This document shows, piece after piece, positions 56,225 to 64,000 of a stretch of DNA of 64,000 nucleotides. Origin of the DNA: Sulfitobacter noctilucae (GTDB lineage Bacteria > Pseudomonadota > Alphaproteobacteria > Rhodobacterales > Rhodobacteraceae). Below the pieces are notes generated by a model. That model ran no database searches, was not told where the DNA came from, and saw nothing but the letters and a program-made list of their open reading frames with translations. The stretch covers positions 434,001 to 498,000 of the forward strand of contig NZ_JASC01000013.1 of NCBI RefSeq assembly GCF_000622365.1, read 5' to 3'. The stretch's first letter is position 1. The number at the start of each line of letters is the position of its first letter. Position numbers and translations under genes: made by a program.

Positions 56225-57374
56225 GGATTGGCAACAGGGGGGGTTTGGGCTCTACATTCACTGGCCCTTCTGCGAGGCGAAATGCCCCTATTGCGACTTT
56301 AACAGCCATGTCAGTCGCAGCATCGACCAATCGGCCTGGCGTGACGCATACCTGAAAGAGCTCGCCCGCGCGGCATCAATGACCAAAGGGCGCGTTCTGA
56401 ACGCGGTGTTCTTTGGTGGCGGAACACCCAGCTTGATGGACCCCGACACTGTCGCGGCGATCATCGACGCCATTCGCAAGCATTGGCCTACAGCAAATGA
56501 TCTTGAAATCACGCTCGAAGCGAATCCCAGCTCGGTCGAAGCAGGTCGCTTTGCTGCATTCCGTCAAGCAGGCGTCAGCCGTGTCTCAATGGGCATTCAG
56601 GCACTGAATGATCCTGACCTGAAGCGACTGGGCCGTCTGCATACCACCGACGAGGCATTAAAGGCGTTTGAAGTTGCCCGACAGCATTTTGACCGGGTCA
56701 GCTTTGATCTGATTTATGGCAGACAGGATCAAACACTTCAAAACTGGAAATCCGAGCTGAAAGAGGCTCTAACATTGGCAATCGATCATATTTCGCTTTA
56801 CCAACTGACCATCGAGGGCGGAACCGCTTTCGGCGACAGATATGCCCGGGGAAAGCTGAATGGCCTACCAAGCGAAGATCTGGGGGCGGATATGTTCGAA
56901 GCTACGCAGGAAATTTGCAGTGAATTCGGAATGCCAGCCTATGAGGTCTCAAATCACGCCCGCGATGGCGCGCAGTCACGGCATAACCTGATCTACTGGC
57001 GCTACGGCGACTATATCGGGATCGGGCCCGGTGCGCATGGACGATTGACACTGAATGGCATCAAGTTTGCCACAGAATGTTTCAGCAACCCGAACCGCTG
57101 GCTGACCGGTGCTGCAGTAGGCGAAGTTGAGAAGCCCAAATTGGCGCTATCCCGATCCGAGCAAGCAACAGAGTTTCTGCTGATGGGCCTCAGGTTAAAG
57201 GAAGGTATTTCGCTTGATCGCTATGAGACTATCAGCGGGCAGCGCATTCCGGATGAAACGCTGGCCCACCTGATTGAAATCGGTATGGTAAACCTGTCCG
57301 GATCCCAGTTAATCGTTACAGATCAGGGGGTTAATGTGTTGAACGCAGTTATCGAAGCCCTTTTGCCGGATTAA
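56217..57374 (+). CDS. hemW: Radical SAM heme chaperone HemW
   Basis: HemN-like radical SAM protein now regarded as a heme chaperone, not a coproporphyrinogen oxidase. The 385 residues have the iron-sulfur motif C19-x3-C23-x2-C26 ([12 protein letters not shown]), FGGGTPSLM and EANPSSVE. HemW-specific short N-terminus without the coproporphyrinogen-oxidase extension supports the name. Start TTG 56217 overlaps rdgB by 8 bases, with GAAGGG upstream. It ends in a 4-base overlap with parB. Confidence 0.9.
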   Translation: MTEDWQQGGFGLYIHWPFCEAKCPYCDFNSHVSRSIDQSAWRDAYLKELARAASMTKGRVLNAVFFGGGTPSLMDPDTVAAIIDAIRKHWPTANDLEITLEANPSSVEAGRFAAFRQAGVSRVSMGIQALNDPDLKRLGRLHTTDEALKAFEVARQHFDRVSFDLIYGRQDQTLQNWKSELKEALTLAIDHISLYQLTIEGGTAFGDRYARGKLNGLPSEDLGADMFEATQEICSEFGMPAYEVSNHARDGAQSRHNLIYWRYGDYIGIGPGAHGRLTLNGIKFATECFSNPNRWLTGAAVGEVEKPKLALSRSEQATEFLLMGLRLKEGISLDRYETISGQRIPDETLAHLIEIGMVNLSGSQLIVTDQGVNVLNAVIEALLPD

Positions 57375-58267
57375 CTTCCCGATAGTATCCGGCACAGGGC
57401 ATCGAGGTCATCGAGCGACTTATAATGCACGGTAAGCTTGCCACTTTCCTGCCCCGGAGCGTGGTCCAAATTGACCTTCATACCAAGCGTTGCGGACAGA
57501 TCGCCTTCAAGCGCCTTGGTGTCCGCATCTTTCTCTTCCCGCTGGGAACTGGTGTTGGTCTTAGCTTTTGCTGGCTCCCCAGCGGATTCCCTCTTAACCA
57601 AAGCTTCCGCAGCTCGGACGGACAAGCCACCGGCCACAATTTGACGCGCGAGCTCAACCGGATTTTCTGCTGGTATCAAAGCCCGCGCATGTCCCGCAGT
57701 CAAATCACCATTGCGGACCATATCAACCACGGGATCTGGCAGATTGAGCAACCGCATTAAATTCGCGATATGGCTACGGCTTTTACCAAGCGCCTCGGCC
57801 AGCTTTTCTTGCGTATGGCCGAATTTATCCATCAACTGGCGATACCCGACCGCTTCTTCGATCGCGTTCAGGTCGGCCCGCTGAATGTTCTCGATGATCG
57901 CAACCTCGAGCACCTCAACATCGGTAAACTGGCGAATAATGATCGGTAGTTCGTGAAGCTGCGCCATTTGCGCAGCCCGCCATCGCCTTTCACCTGCGAC
58001 AATCTCAAACTGCTGTTCACCGGTAGCTCGGACGATCAAGGGCTGGATAACGCCCTTCTCTTTGATCGAAGCCGCCAATTCTGTGAGGTCGTCCTTCTCG
58101 AACCGTTTACGCGGCTGATCTGGATTTGGCCTGATCTGTTCAATCGGGACTTTCTGTTCCGCTGACGATGGCCCCTGCGCCGCAACTGTTTCTGTTTCCG
58201 CTACATCAGCCATCAATGCCGATAAACCGCGTCCAAGCCCGCGACGTTTCTCCTGTTTATCAGCCAT
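57371..58267 (-). CDS. parB: Chromosome partitioning protein ParB
   Basis: CTP-dependent clamp that loads at parS and spreads along DNA. From the ATG at 58267 it has 298 residues. N-terminal arm KRRGLGRGLSALM, then PDQPRKRFEKDDL (about 50-65), the CTP-binding ERRWRAAQ, and ENIQRADLNAIEEAVGYRQL (arginine-patch region and helix-turn-helix). AGGGG lies before this ATG; the GTG at 58273 overlaps the parA stop. Two parS sites are 1-3 kb away. Confidence 0.96.
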   Translation of the reverse strand: MADKQEKRRGLGRGLSALMADVAETETVAAQGPSSAEQKVPIEQIRPNPDQPRKRFEKDDLTELAASIKEKGVIQPLIVRATGEQQFEIVAGERRWRAAQMAQLHELPIIIRQFTDVEVLEVAIIENIQRADLNAIEEAVGYRQLMDKFGHTQEKLAEALGKSRSHIANLMRLLNLPDPVVDMVRNGDLTAGHARALIPAENPVELARQIVAGGLSVRAAEALVKRESAGEPAKAKTNTSSQREEKDADTKALEGDLSATLGMKVNLDHAPGQESGKLTVHYKSLDDLDALCRILSGS

Positions 58268-58269
58268 GA

Positions 58270-59076
58270 TCACCCCTGTACCTGATTGTTTTTCATTAGC
58301 TCATCCGCCAGAGCCCGGTACGCCACCGCACCTTTCGAAAGGCTGTCGTACGACAGCACGGGCATGGCAAAACTAGGCGCTTCGCTGACCCTCACGTTTC
58401 GTGGAATAACCGTCTTAAACACCAATTCCCCAAGGTTGCTTCGCGCATCACTCTCTACCTGTTGGGACAAGTTATTGCGTCTATCATACATGGTAAGCAC
58501 AACACCTTCGATGCGCAAATCCTTGTTCCCTGTCTGCCTGACCTCCCGAATGGTCATCATCAATTGACTCAAACCCTCCAAAGCAAAGAATTCGCTTTGA
58601 AGGGGGACCAGAATGGAATGCGCGGCAATCATTGCATTGACCGTGAGCAAATTCAGGGATGGCGGGCAGTCGATCAGGATATAATCAAACGCAAACTCGT
58701 CCATCTGGACCTGCCGCAGCGCATCATGCAGCAAAAAGCTCCGCTTCTCTGTCGCCATAAGCTCAATATCCGCTGAACTTAGATCAACGGTCGCCGGCAC
58801 GATACTTAGCCCTTCCACGCCCGTAGGCTGAATAACATCATTCAGGTCAAGATCTTCCAGCAGTAACTCGTATGTGGTGTAGTCGCGATCCTCAAGTTCA
58901 ACGCCCAAGCCGGTCGAAGCGTTACCCTGGGGGTCGAGATCAACCAACAAAACCCGCATACCTGCTTCTGCAATCGCTGCTGCCAGATTGATGCTTGTTG
59001 TCGTCTTCCCGACACCACCTTTTTGATTAGCGACGGCGATGATTTTAGGGCCGTTCGGCCGAGACGGATCAGACAC
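58270..59076 (-). CDS. parA: Chromosome partitioning ATPase ParA
   Basis: Deviant-Walker ATPase that moves ParB-parS complexes. From the GTG at 59076 (AAGGA 8 bases upstream) it has 268 residues. Deviant Walker A KGGVGKT is at 19-25, DLDPQGNAS follows, and IDCPPSLNLLTVNA is the Walker B region. It overlaps the rsmG stop by 8 bases; the TTG at 59082 is too close to the ribosome-binding site. Coexpressed with parB. Confidence 0.95.
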   Translation of the reverse strand: MSDPSRPNGPKIIAVANQKGGVGKTTTSINLAAAIAEAGMRVLLVDLDPQGNASTGLGVELEDRDYTTYELLLEDLDLNDVIQPTGVEGLSIVPATVDLSSADIELMATEKRSFLLHDALRQVQMDEFAFDYILIDCPPSLNLLTVNAMIAAHSILVPLQSEFFALEGLSQLMMTIREVRQTGNKDLRIEGVVLTMYDRRNNLSQQVESDARSNLGELVFKTVIPRNVRVSEAPSFAMPVLSYDSLSKGAVAYRALADELMKNNQVQG

Positions 59077-59671
59077 GGACAATATCCTTAATCTTCAGAA
59101 CAGCAGCATCAGGGTGAGATTTACTTCTAAATGACTCGCTACTGAAAGACCACTTATCAGTAGCGACTTGCGCTTCTTTTTCCCATCGAGCCCCCTTAGG
59201 AAACAGCGCGGTTCCGCCCTCAGCGAGGTGGTGGTCAGCATATCCTAAAAGAATGGTGAGATCCGCCAGTGCACGAGCGGACAAGATTAGTGCACCTAAC
59301 GGCTCAATTTCTTCAATACGCTCGGAAATCACCGTCCCAGACAGATTCAGCTCTCGCAATGCTGTGCGTAAAAATACAGACTTCCGCTGATCGCTTTCCA
59401 CCATGATCAGTTCGTGGTCATGGCCTTTTTCCGGAGACAGAATTGCGATAATTATTGCAGGAAATCCCCCTCCGCTGCCAAGGTCGACCCACCTACCCTG
59501 CTGCGGAGCTAATTCGAGAAGTTGTGCGGAGTCCCATATATGTCTTGCCCAAAGATCATCCAGACTATGCTTGGATACTAGATTTATCTTTGGTGTCCAT
59601 TTTTGAACCAACGATGCAAATGCCTCCAGTTTTTGCATTGTTTCACGTGAAACATTTATTTTCGGATCCAT
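59069..59671 (-). CDS. rsmG: 16S rRNA (G527-N7) methyltransferase RsmG (GidB)
   Basis: Makes m7G527 in 16S rRNA. The 200 residues have the SAM motif VDLGSGGGFPAI at about 62-73 and MVESDQRKSVFL. Codons 6-11 (NVSRET) are built from a perfect parS site, a pattern seen in several alphaproteobacteria. It starts 2 bases after mnmG. Confidence 0.95.
   Translation of the reverse strand: MDPKINVSRETMQKLEAFASLVQKWTPKINLVSKHSLDDLWARHIWDSAQLLELAPQQGRWVDLGSGGGFPAIIIAILSPEKGHDHELIMVESDQRKSVFLRTALRELNLSGTVISERIEEIEPLGALILSARALADLTILLGYADHHLAEGGTALFPKGARWEKEAQVATDKWSFSSESFRSKSHPDAAVLKIKDIVRV
59639..59654. promoter_or_regulatory. parS centromere site 1 (inside rsmG)
   Basis: TGTTTCACGTGAAACA, a perfect 16-bp match to the bacterial parS consensus and a full palindrome. 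It lies in the first codons of rsmG, close to parA-parB. Confidence 0.95.
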
Positions 59672-59673
59672 AA

Positions 59674-61545
59674 TTACGCGAGCTTCTTGCGATCGGATTT
59701 GCGAAGGTTTGCAAGGATCAGTGTAAGCGCAGCTGGCGTTACACCGTCCACTCGTGCCGCTTGTGCAAGATTCTCAGGCCGCGCTTTGGATAGCTTGCCT
59801 TTTAATTCGTTCGAAAGACCATTCAGAGAATCATAATGAAAATCTACCGGAATCTGGAGTGCTTCATCCTTCTTGAGTTCGTCAATCTCTGACTTTTGGC
59901 GGTCGAGGTAGTTTGAATAAATTGCATCCCGCTCAATCTGCTCGCGGATCAACGGCTCAACCTGGTGCAACCTTTGATCCAGCCGCGCGACATCGTCAAA
60001 GGAAACATCAGGAAATGACAAAAGCTGAAACGCAGTTCTCCGGCTACCGTCTTGGCTTACCGTCAACCCTGCCTTCATTGCTTCCGTTGGGGTGAAATCT
60101 CTGTCCGTCAGAGCAGTCTTGGCGAAAGAGAGCTGTTCCATTTTCGCTTCAAAAACCCTCTTTCTTGCCTCCGAAACGCAGCCGAGGCTGATCGCGAGCG
60201 GCGTCAGGCGTTGGTCCGCATTGTCCGCTCTCAGCGAGAGCCGAAACTCTGCGCGAGATGTAAACATTCGGTACGGTTCAGTAACGCCCCGCGTGGTGAG
60301 GTCATCGATCATCACGCCGATGTAGCTGTCGGCGCGACTAAAGATTACAGGTTCTTCCTTTAATACAAGCCTTGCAGCATTCAAACCGGCGACAAGCCCC
60401 TGCGCTCCGGCCTCTTCATATCCTGTAGTGCCGTTGATCTGGCCCGCTAGAAAAAGCCTTGGAACGCTGGCTACTTCCAGTGAGCTTTTGAGCGCTCTCG
60501 GATCAACATAATCGTATTCAATTGCGTATCCCGGTTGCAGGATTTCCGCATTCTCAAGCCCACGCATTGATCGGACGTAATCAAGCTGAATATCTTCTGG
60601 GAGAGAGGTCGAGATACCATTGGGATAGACAGTATGGTCATCCACTCCCTCTGGTTCAAGGAAGACCTGATGGGAGTCCTTGTCCGAAAACCGAACGACT
60701 TTGTCCTCAATCGACGGGCAATACCGCGGTCCAACGCCGTCGATATGACCACCATACATCGCCGAACGGCTCAAATTGGCTCGGATAATCTCATGCGTCT
60801 CTGCATTGGTATGTGTGATTCCACAGGAAATCTGCGTCGCTGACGTTTTCTCTGAAAGAAATGAGAACAGCGTCGGTTCATCATCTCCAGGCTGAGTTTC
60901 CAGAATGTCCCAATTGATTGTCCGTCCATCCAAGCGCGGCGGCGTCCCAGTTTTCAAACGACCCATCGGTAGGCCGAAACTGTCCATGCGATCAGCGAGC
61001 GCAGTAGACGCTTTGTCCCCCATGCGGCCGCCAGATTTCGAGACATCGCCAATATGAATAACGCCGCGCAAAAATGTGCCGGTCGTTAAAACCACAGCTC
61101 CGGCTGAGAGGTGTTCACCATCGGCGGTCTCAACGCCTTTAACAGCACCGTCTTCGACGACAAAATCAACAACCTCTGCCTCAACAATCGTAAGATTGTC
61201 TTGAGTCTCCATCTCCATCAGCATTTCTGTTCGATAGATCTTCCGATCCGCCTGCGCTCTCGGCCCTTGAACAGCAGGGCCTTTGCGTCGGTTCAGTAAT
61301 CTGAACTGAATACCGGCCTTATCCGCGACCCTGGCCATCACGCCATCCATCGCGTCAATTTCGCGGACGAGATGACCCTTACCCAAACCACCGATCGCTG
61401 GATTACAAGACATAATACCGATGCCGCTTTTTGCCATCGTGATCAAAGCTGTGGAAACGCCCATACGAGCCGCAACATGTGCAGCTTCTACACCGGCGTG
61501 CCCGCCTCCGATTACCACGACATCAAAATGTTTCACGTGAAACAC
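59674..61545 (-). CDS. mnmG: tRNA uridine 5-carboxymethylaminomethyl modification enzyme MnmG (GidA)
   Basis: FAD enzyme that with MnmE modifies the wobble uridine of some tRNAs. The protein is 623 residues, with [14 protein letters not shown] at the N-terminus, [20 protein letters not shown], and the C-terminal end NLRKSDRKK. Start: GTG 61545 gives MFHVKHFD. GTG 61536 (MKHFD) is also possible and has GGAG at an 8-base spacing. The first codons are a parS site. It follows mnmE by 4 bases. Confidence 0.96.
   Translation of the reverse strand: MFHVKHFDVVVIGGGHAGVEAAHVAARMGVSTALITMAKSGIGIMSCNPAIGGLGKGHLVREIDAMDGVMARVADKAGIQFRLLNRRKGPAVQGPRAQADRKIYRTEMLMEMETQDNLTIVEAEVVDFVVEDGAVKGVETADGEHLSAGAVVLTTGTFLRGVIHIGDVSKSGGRMGDKASTALADRMDSFGLPMGRLKTGTPPRLDGRTINWDILETQPGDDEPTLFSFLSEKTSATQISCGITHTNAETHEIIRANLSRSAMYGGHIDGVGPRYCPSIEDKVVRFSDKDSHQVFLEPEGVDDHTVYPNGISTSLPEDIQLDYVRSMRGLENAEILQPGYAIEYDYVDPRALKSSLEVASVPRLFLAGQINGTTGYEEAGAQGLVAGLNAARLVLKEEPVIFSRADSYIGVMIDDLTTRGVTEPYRMFTSRAEFRLSLRADNADQRLTPLAISLGCVSEARKRVFEAKMEQLSFAKTALTDRDFTPTEAMKAGLTVSQDGSRRTAFQLLSFPDVSFDDVARLDQRLHQVEPLIREQIERDAIYSNYLDRQKSEIDELKKDEALQIPVDFHYDSLNGLSNELKGKLSKARPENLAQAARVDGVTPAALTLILANLRKSDRKKLA
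61529..61544. promoter_or_regulatory. parS centromere site 2 (at the mnmG start)
   Basis: A second perfect TGTTTCACGTGAAACA, 1,890 bp from the first, overlapping the start codon region of mnmG, where it encodes FHVKH on the minus strand. Confidence 0.95.
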
Positions 61546-61549
61546 TCCA

Positions 61550-62836
61550 TCATTTACCTATGCAAAAACTTGAGAAAATCTCGTCCAAAAGATTCTCTAC
61601 ACCGATACGCCCGATCAAAGATTCGAGCTGACGTACCCCTGAACGAAGTTCTTCCGAAGCGATATCATACTGCTCGACCCCATTCAAAAGAATACGTTCA
61701 ACTTCCACAATGTTCGTTTTGGCCCGGATCATAGCGACGCGGTGCCGTTCCCGCGTCGCTAGACCTGCGCCACCACTTAGTTGTGCGAGGGTTCTCGTAA
61801 TCTGATTAATCAGATCATCTATCCCTTGTGACGTAATACCGGATATCGCGTTCTTCTCTTCCGGATACAGATCAGCTTTCGGATGCACCTTAATATCTTG
61901 TGGCCGCATATCCACCGGCAACTGTTCATCAGGGAACGTCAGAAAGACCCGCAAATCCGCTCCCTCGGCCCGCTGAATAGCACGCTCGATGCCCATGACT
62001 TCAATTGTATCGTCGCTGTCTCTCAGACCAGCGGTGTCCAGCAGCGTCACGGCAAGGCCACCTAGATCCATCCGGACTTCAACAATATCGCGCGTCGTAC
62101 CTGCAATCTCTGAGGTGATCGCGGCCTCCCGTCCCGCCAGAGCGTTCAACAAAGTTGACTTCCCCGCATTTGGGGCACCGACGATCGCAACTTCAAAACC
62201 TGCGCTAATGCGTTCTGCTATCTTTGATCCATCAATTTCTTTTGTCAGTTGTCCTGCGACCCTGGCTAGAATGGCAGAGACTTCTGGTGTCACATCAACC
62301 GGCACATCTTCGTCGGCGAAATCTATCGTTGCTTCCAGCAAAGCTGCGGCCCGGATCAGATCAGAGCGCCAACCCTCGACCAGATCGCCGAATCGGCCAG
62401 TGAGAACATTTAGCGCTTGTTTGCGCTGCGCTTCCGTTTCCGCCTCAATCAGATCAGCCAAACCTTCAACCTGGGCCAAATCGAGTTTCTGATTTTCCAA
62501 TGCCCGACGGGTGAATTCCCCCGCATCTGCAATCCGGCAGCCTTTATACTCAGACAGTCGCGACAAAACAGCCTGCACAATTGCGACGCTGCCATGAAGG
62601 TGTAGTTCGACTACGTCCTCTCCGGTGAAACTGTTTGGTCCCGCAAAGGGCAGCACCAATCCTTTATCAATTGGTACCCCCTCGCTATCGCAAATCGTGC
62701 GCAGCGCCGCGATGTGAGATTGAGGTAAGGGGCCGGACAGATCCTGAGCGACCTCAAACGCAAGGGGCCCAGATATACGAACAACCGACACACCCGCCCT
62801 GCCCGCGGCGGTGGCCTGCGCAAATATCGTATCCAT
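61550..62836 (-). CDS. mnmE: tRNA modification GTPase MnmE (TrmE)
   Basis: GTPase partner of MnmG. The 428 residues show the N-terminal tetrahydrofolate-binding domain, the inserted G domain with [14 protein letters not shown] at about 222-235 and GTTRDIVE, and the C-terminal CIGK (cysteine of the CxGK motif). All the hallmarks are kept. Order rho-mnmE-mnmG-rsmG-parA-parB is the common alphaproteobacterial one. Confidence 0.96.
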   Translation of the reverse strand: MDTIFAQATAAGRAGVSVVRISGPLAFEVAQDLSGPLPQSHIAALRTICDSEGVPIDKGLVLPFAGPNSFTGEDVVELHLHGSVAIVQAVLSRLSEYKGCRIADAGEFTRRALENQKLDLAQVEGLADLIEAETEAQRKQALNVLTGRFGDLVEGWRSDLIRAAALLEATIDFADEDVPVDVTPEVSAILARVAGQLTKEIDGSKIAERISAGFEVAIVGAPNAGKSTLLNALAGREAAITSEIAGTTRDIVEVRMDLGGLAVTLLDTAGLRDSDDTIEVMGIERAIQRAEGADLRVFLTFPDEQLPVDMRPQDIKVHPKADLYPEEKNAISGITSQGIDDLINQITRTLAQLSGGAGLATRERHRVAMIRAKTNIVEVERILLNGVEQYDIASEELRSGVRQLESLIGRIGVENLLDEIFSSFCIGK

Positions 62837-62867
62837 AAATGTATAACCTTTTGTTATTAAATAACAA

Positions 62868-64000
62868 TCAGGTGTTCATCGAATCAAAGAAGTCAGAGTT
62901 TGTCTTGGTCTGCTTCAATTTTCCAATCAGGAACTCAATGGCGTCGGTCGTACCCATCGGATTCAAAATACGGCGTAGAACGAACGTCTTCTGCAGATCG
63001 ATCTTGTCCACCAGCAAGTCTTCTTTCCGTGTACCGGACTTGAGGATGTCGATGGCCGGGAACACCCGTTTGTCTGCAATTTTGCGATCCAGAACGATTT
63101 CCGAGTTACCCGTCCCTTTAAATTCTTCAAAAATCACTTCGTCCATACGGGAGCCGGTGTCGATCAGCGCAGTCGCGATGATGGTCAGCGAGCCGCCCTC
63201 TTCGATATTCCGCGCGGCACCAAAGAAGCGTTTGGGCCGTTGCAGGGCGTTGGCATCCACACCACCTGTCAGAACCTTACCCGAGGATGGCACAACCGTG
63301 TTAAAGGCGCGACCAAGGCGGGTGATGGAATCGAGCAAGATCACAACATCGCGCTTGTGTTCGACCAAACGCTTGGCCTTTTCAATCACCATCTCAGAAA
63401 CAGCAACGTGGCGCGTGGCCGGTTCGTCGAAGGTAGAGGACACAACCTCGCCTTTTACAGACCGCTGCATGTCGGTGACTTCTTCCGGCCGTTCATCAAT
63501 CAACAAAACAATCAGATAACATTCGGGGTGGTTCTGTTCGATTGAATTCGCAATGTTCTGCATCAGAACCGTCTTACCCGTGCGCGGCGGGGCTGTGATC
63601 AGACAGCGCTGACCTTTGCCGATAGGGGTTACCAGATCGATGATCCGGGCAGAGCGATCCTTGATTGTTGGATCGTCCACTTCCATCGTCAACCGCTCAT
63701 CAGGATAGAGTGGCGTCAGATTCTCGAAGGCGACCTTGTGGCGCGCCTTCTCGGGTTCTTCGAAGTTGATCCGTGTAACTTCGGTCAAGGCAAAATAACG
63801 CTCGCTGTCATCAGGTGCCTTGATAAGACCTTCGATCGTGTCGCCAGTCCGCAGCGAATGCTGTCGGATCATGTCAGGCGAGACGTAAATATCATCCGGG
63901 CCGGGCAAATAGTTCGCCTCGGGCGAACGCAGGAATCCGAAACCATCCTGCAACACTTCCAGCACGCCATCGCCAGAGATCTCCCAGCCCTCATCCGCAC
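62868..64000 (-). CDS. rho: Transcription termination factor Rho, N-terminal part outside the window
   Basis: RNA helicase that ends transcription. The frame is open to the edge, so the gene continues past 64000; 376 residues are visible. RNA-binding cold-shock-type domain ([20 protein letters not shown]), P-loop [11 protein letters not shown]-loop region and C-terminal R-loop-type motif are present. Between mnmE and the rho stop (62851-62867) lies only a weak AT-rich inverted repeat (TTGTTAT / ATAACAA), which may or may not be a terminator. Confidence 0.96.
   Translation of the reverse strand, partial: ADEGWEISGDGVLEVLQDGFGFLRSPEANYLPGPDDIYVSPDMIRQHSLRTGDTIEGLIKAPDDSERYFALTEVTRINFEEPEKARHKVAFENLTPLYPDERLTMEVDDPTIKDRSARIIDLVTPIGKGQRCLITAPPRTGKTVLMQNIANSIEQNHPECYLIVLLIDERPEEVTDMQRSVKGEVVSSTFDEPATRHVAVSEMVIEKAKRLVEHKRDVVILLDSITRLGRAFNTVVPSSGKVLTGGVDANALQRPKRFFGAARNIEEGGSLTIIATALIDTGSRMDEVIFEEFKGTGNSEIVLDRKIADKRVFPAIDILKSGTRKEDLLVDKIDLQKTFVLRRILNPMGTTDAIEFLIGKLKQTKTNSDFFDSMNT

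Noticed and set aside
62851-62867. TTGTTAT / ATAACAA repeat at the mnmE-rho gap
   Set aside because: It is short, entirely A/T and lacks a GC core, so it is weak evidence for a terminator.

Overview
The window is a dense, almost entirely coding stretch of an alphaproteobacterial chromosome. Gene content, gene order and protein style (ParA/ParB/RsmG/MnmG/MnmE/Rho block, rimP-nusA-ylxR-infB, secA facing a parvulin and argJ, hrcA-grpE facing rph, roseobacter-type MaeB, ArgJ and IlvA) point to the Rhodobacteraceae/Roseobacter clade. A closer genus call would be a guess. No insertion sequence, prophage, CRISPR array, rRNA or tRNA was recognised. No gap between genes exceeds about 215 bases.

Layout. 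1-5.3 kb: tail of a polysaccharide-export permease, alkB, dnaK-dnaJ, radC. 5.3-13.6 kb: two exported proteins of uncertain role behind secA, then divergently a parvulin, argJ, mutT and an unannotated 43-residue microprotein. 13.6-20.98 kb (minus): the rimP-nusA-ylxR-infB operon, with a promoter and a terminator-like hairpin in its leader, preceded by pip and a short peptide-binding protein. 21-26 kb: ubiG, marR, a nitrilase-family hydrolase, grxC, comF, a methyltransferase and hemH. 26-29.8 kb: cell-envelope genes, namely a LysM protein with an unknown acidic partner, a 60-residue membrane peptide, two L,D-transpeptidases and a CAP lipoprotein. 29.8-37.7 kb (minus): an RNA methyltransferase, two ABC exporter half-transporters, cca, a CoA-type Nudix gene and hslO. 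37.8-50.4 kb: a Nudix gene, a receiver-SpoIIE phosphatase facing an Hpt gene, SDR, ilvA, argG, a DUF7282-like protein, a sulfotransferase, msrA, ribokinase, malic enzyme and a GT61-type glycosyltransferase. 50.4-57.4 kb: mutS, grpE, hrcA, rph, rdgB, hemW. 57.4-64 kb (minus): parB, parA, rsmG, mnmG, mnmE, rho, with two perfect parS sites inside rsmG and at the start of mnmG. This places the window in the centromere-like region that usually lies near the replication origin in this group.

Themes. Proteostasis and heat shock (dnaK, dnaJ, grpE, hrcA, hslO, secA, parvulin), DNA and nucleotide-pool care (alkB, radC, mutT, rdgB, mutS), translation and RNA (infB, nusA, rimP, cca, rph, rsmG, mnmE/G, rho) and chromosome segregation dominate. 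The most unusual features are structural. Half of the convergent gene pairs overlap at their stop codons. Several hairpins sit on start codons or in leaders (radC, grxC, ylxR, rimP, secA). Two small genes have strong ribosome-binding sites. Functions are assigned from visible motifs and family knowledge, with no database search; low-confidence items are marked.
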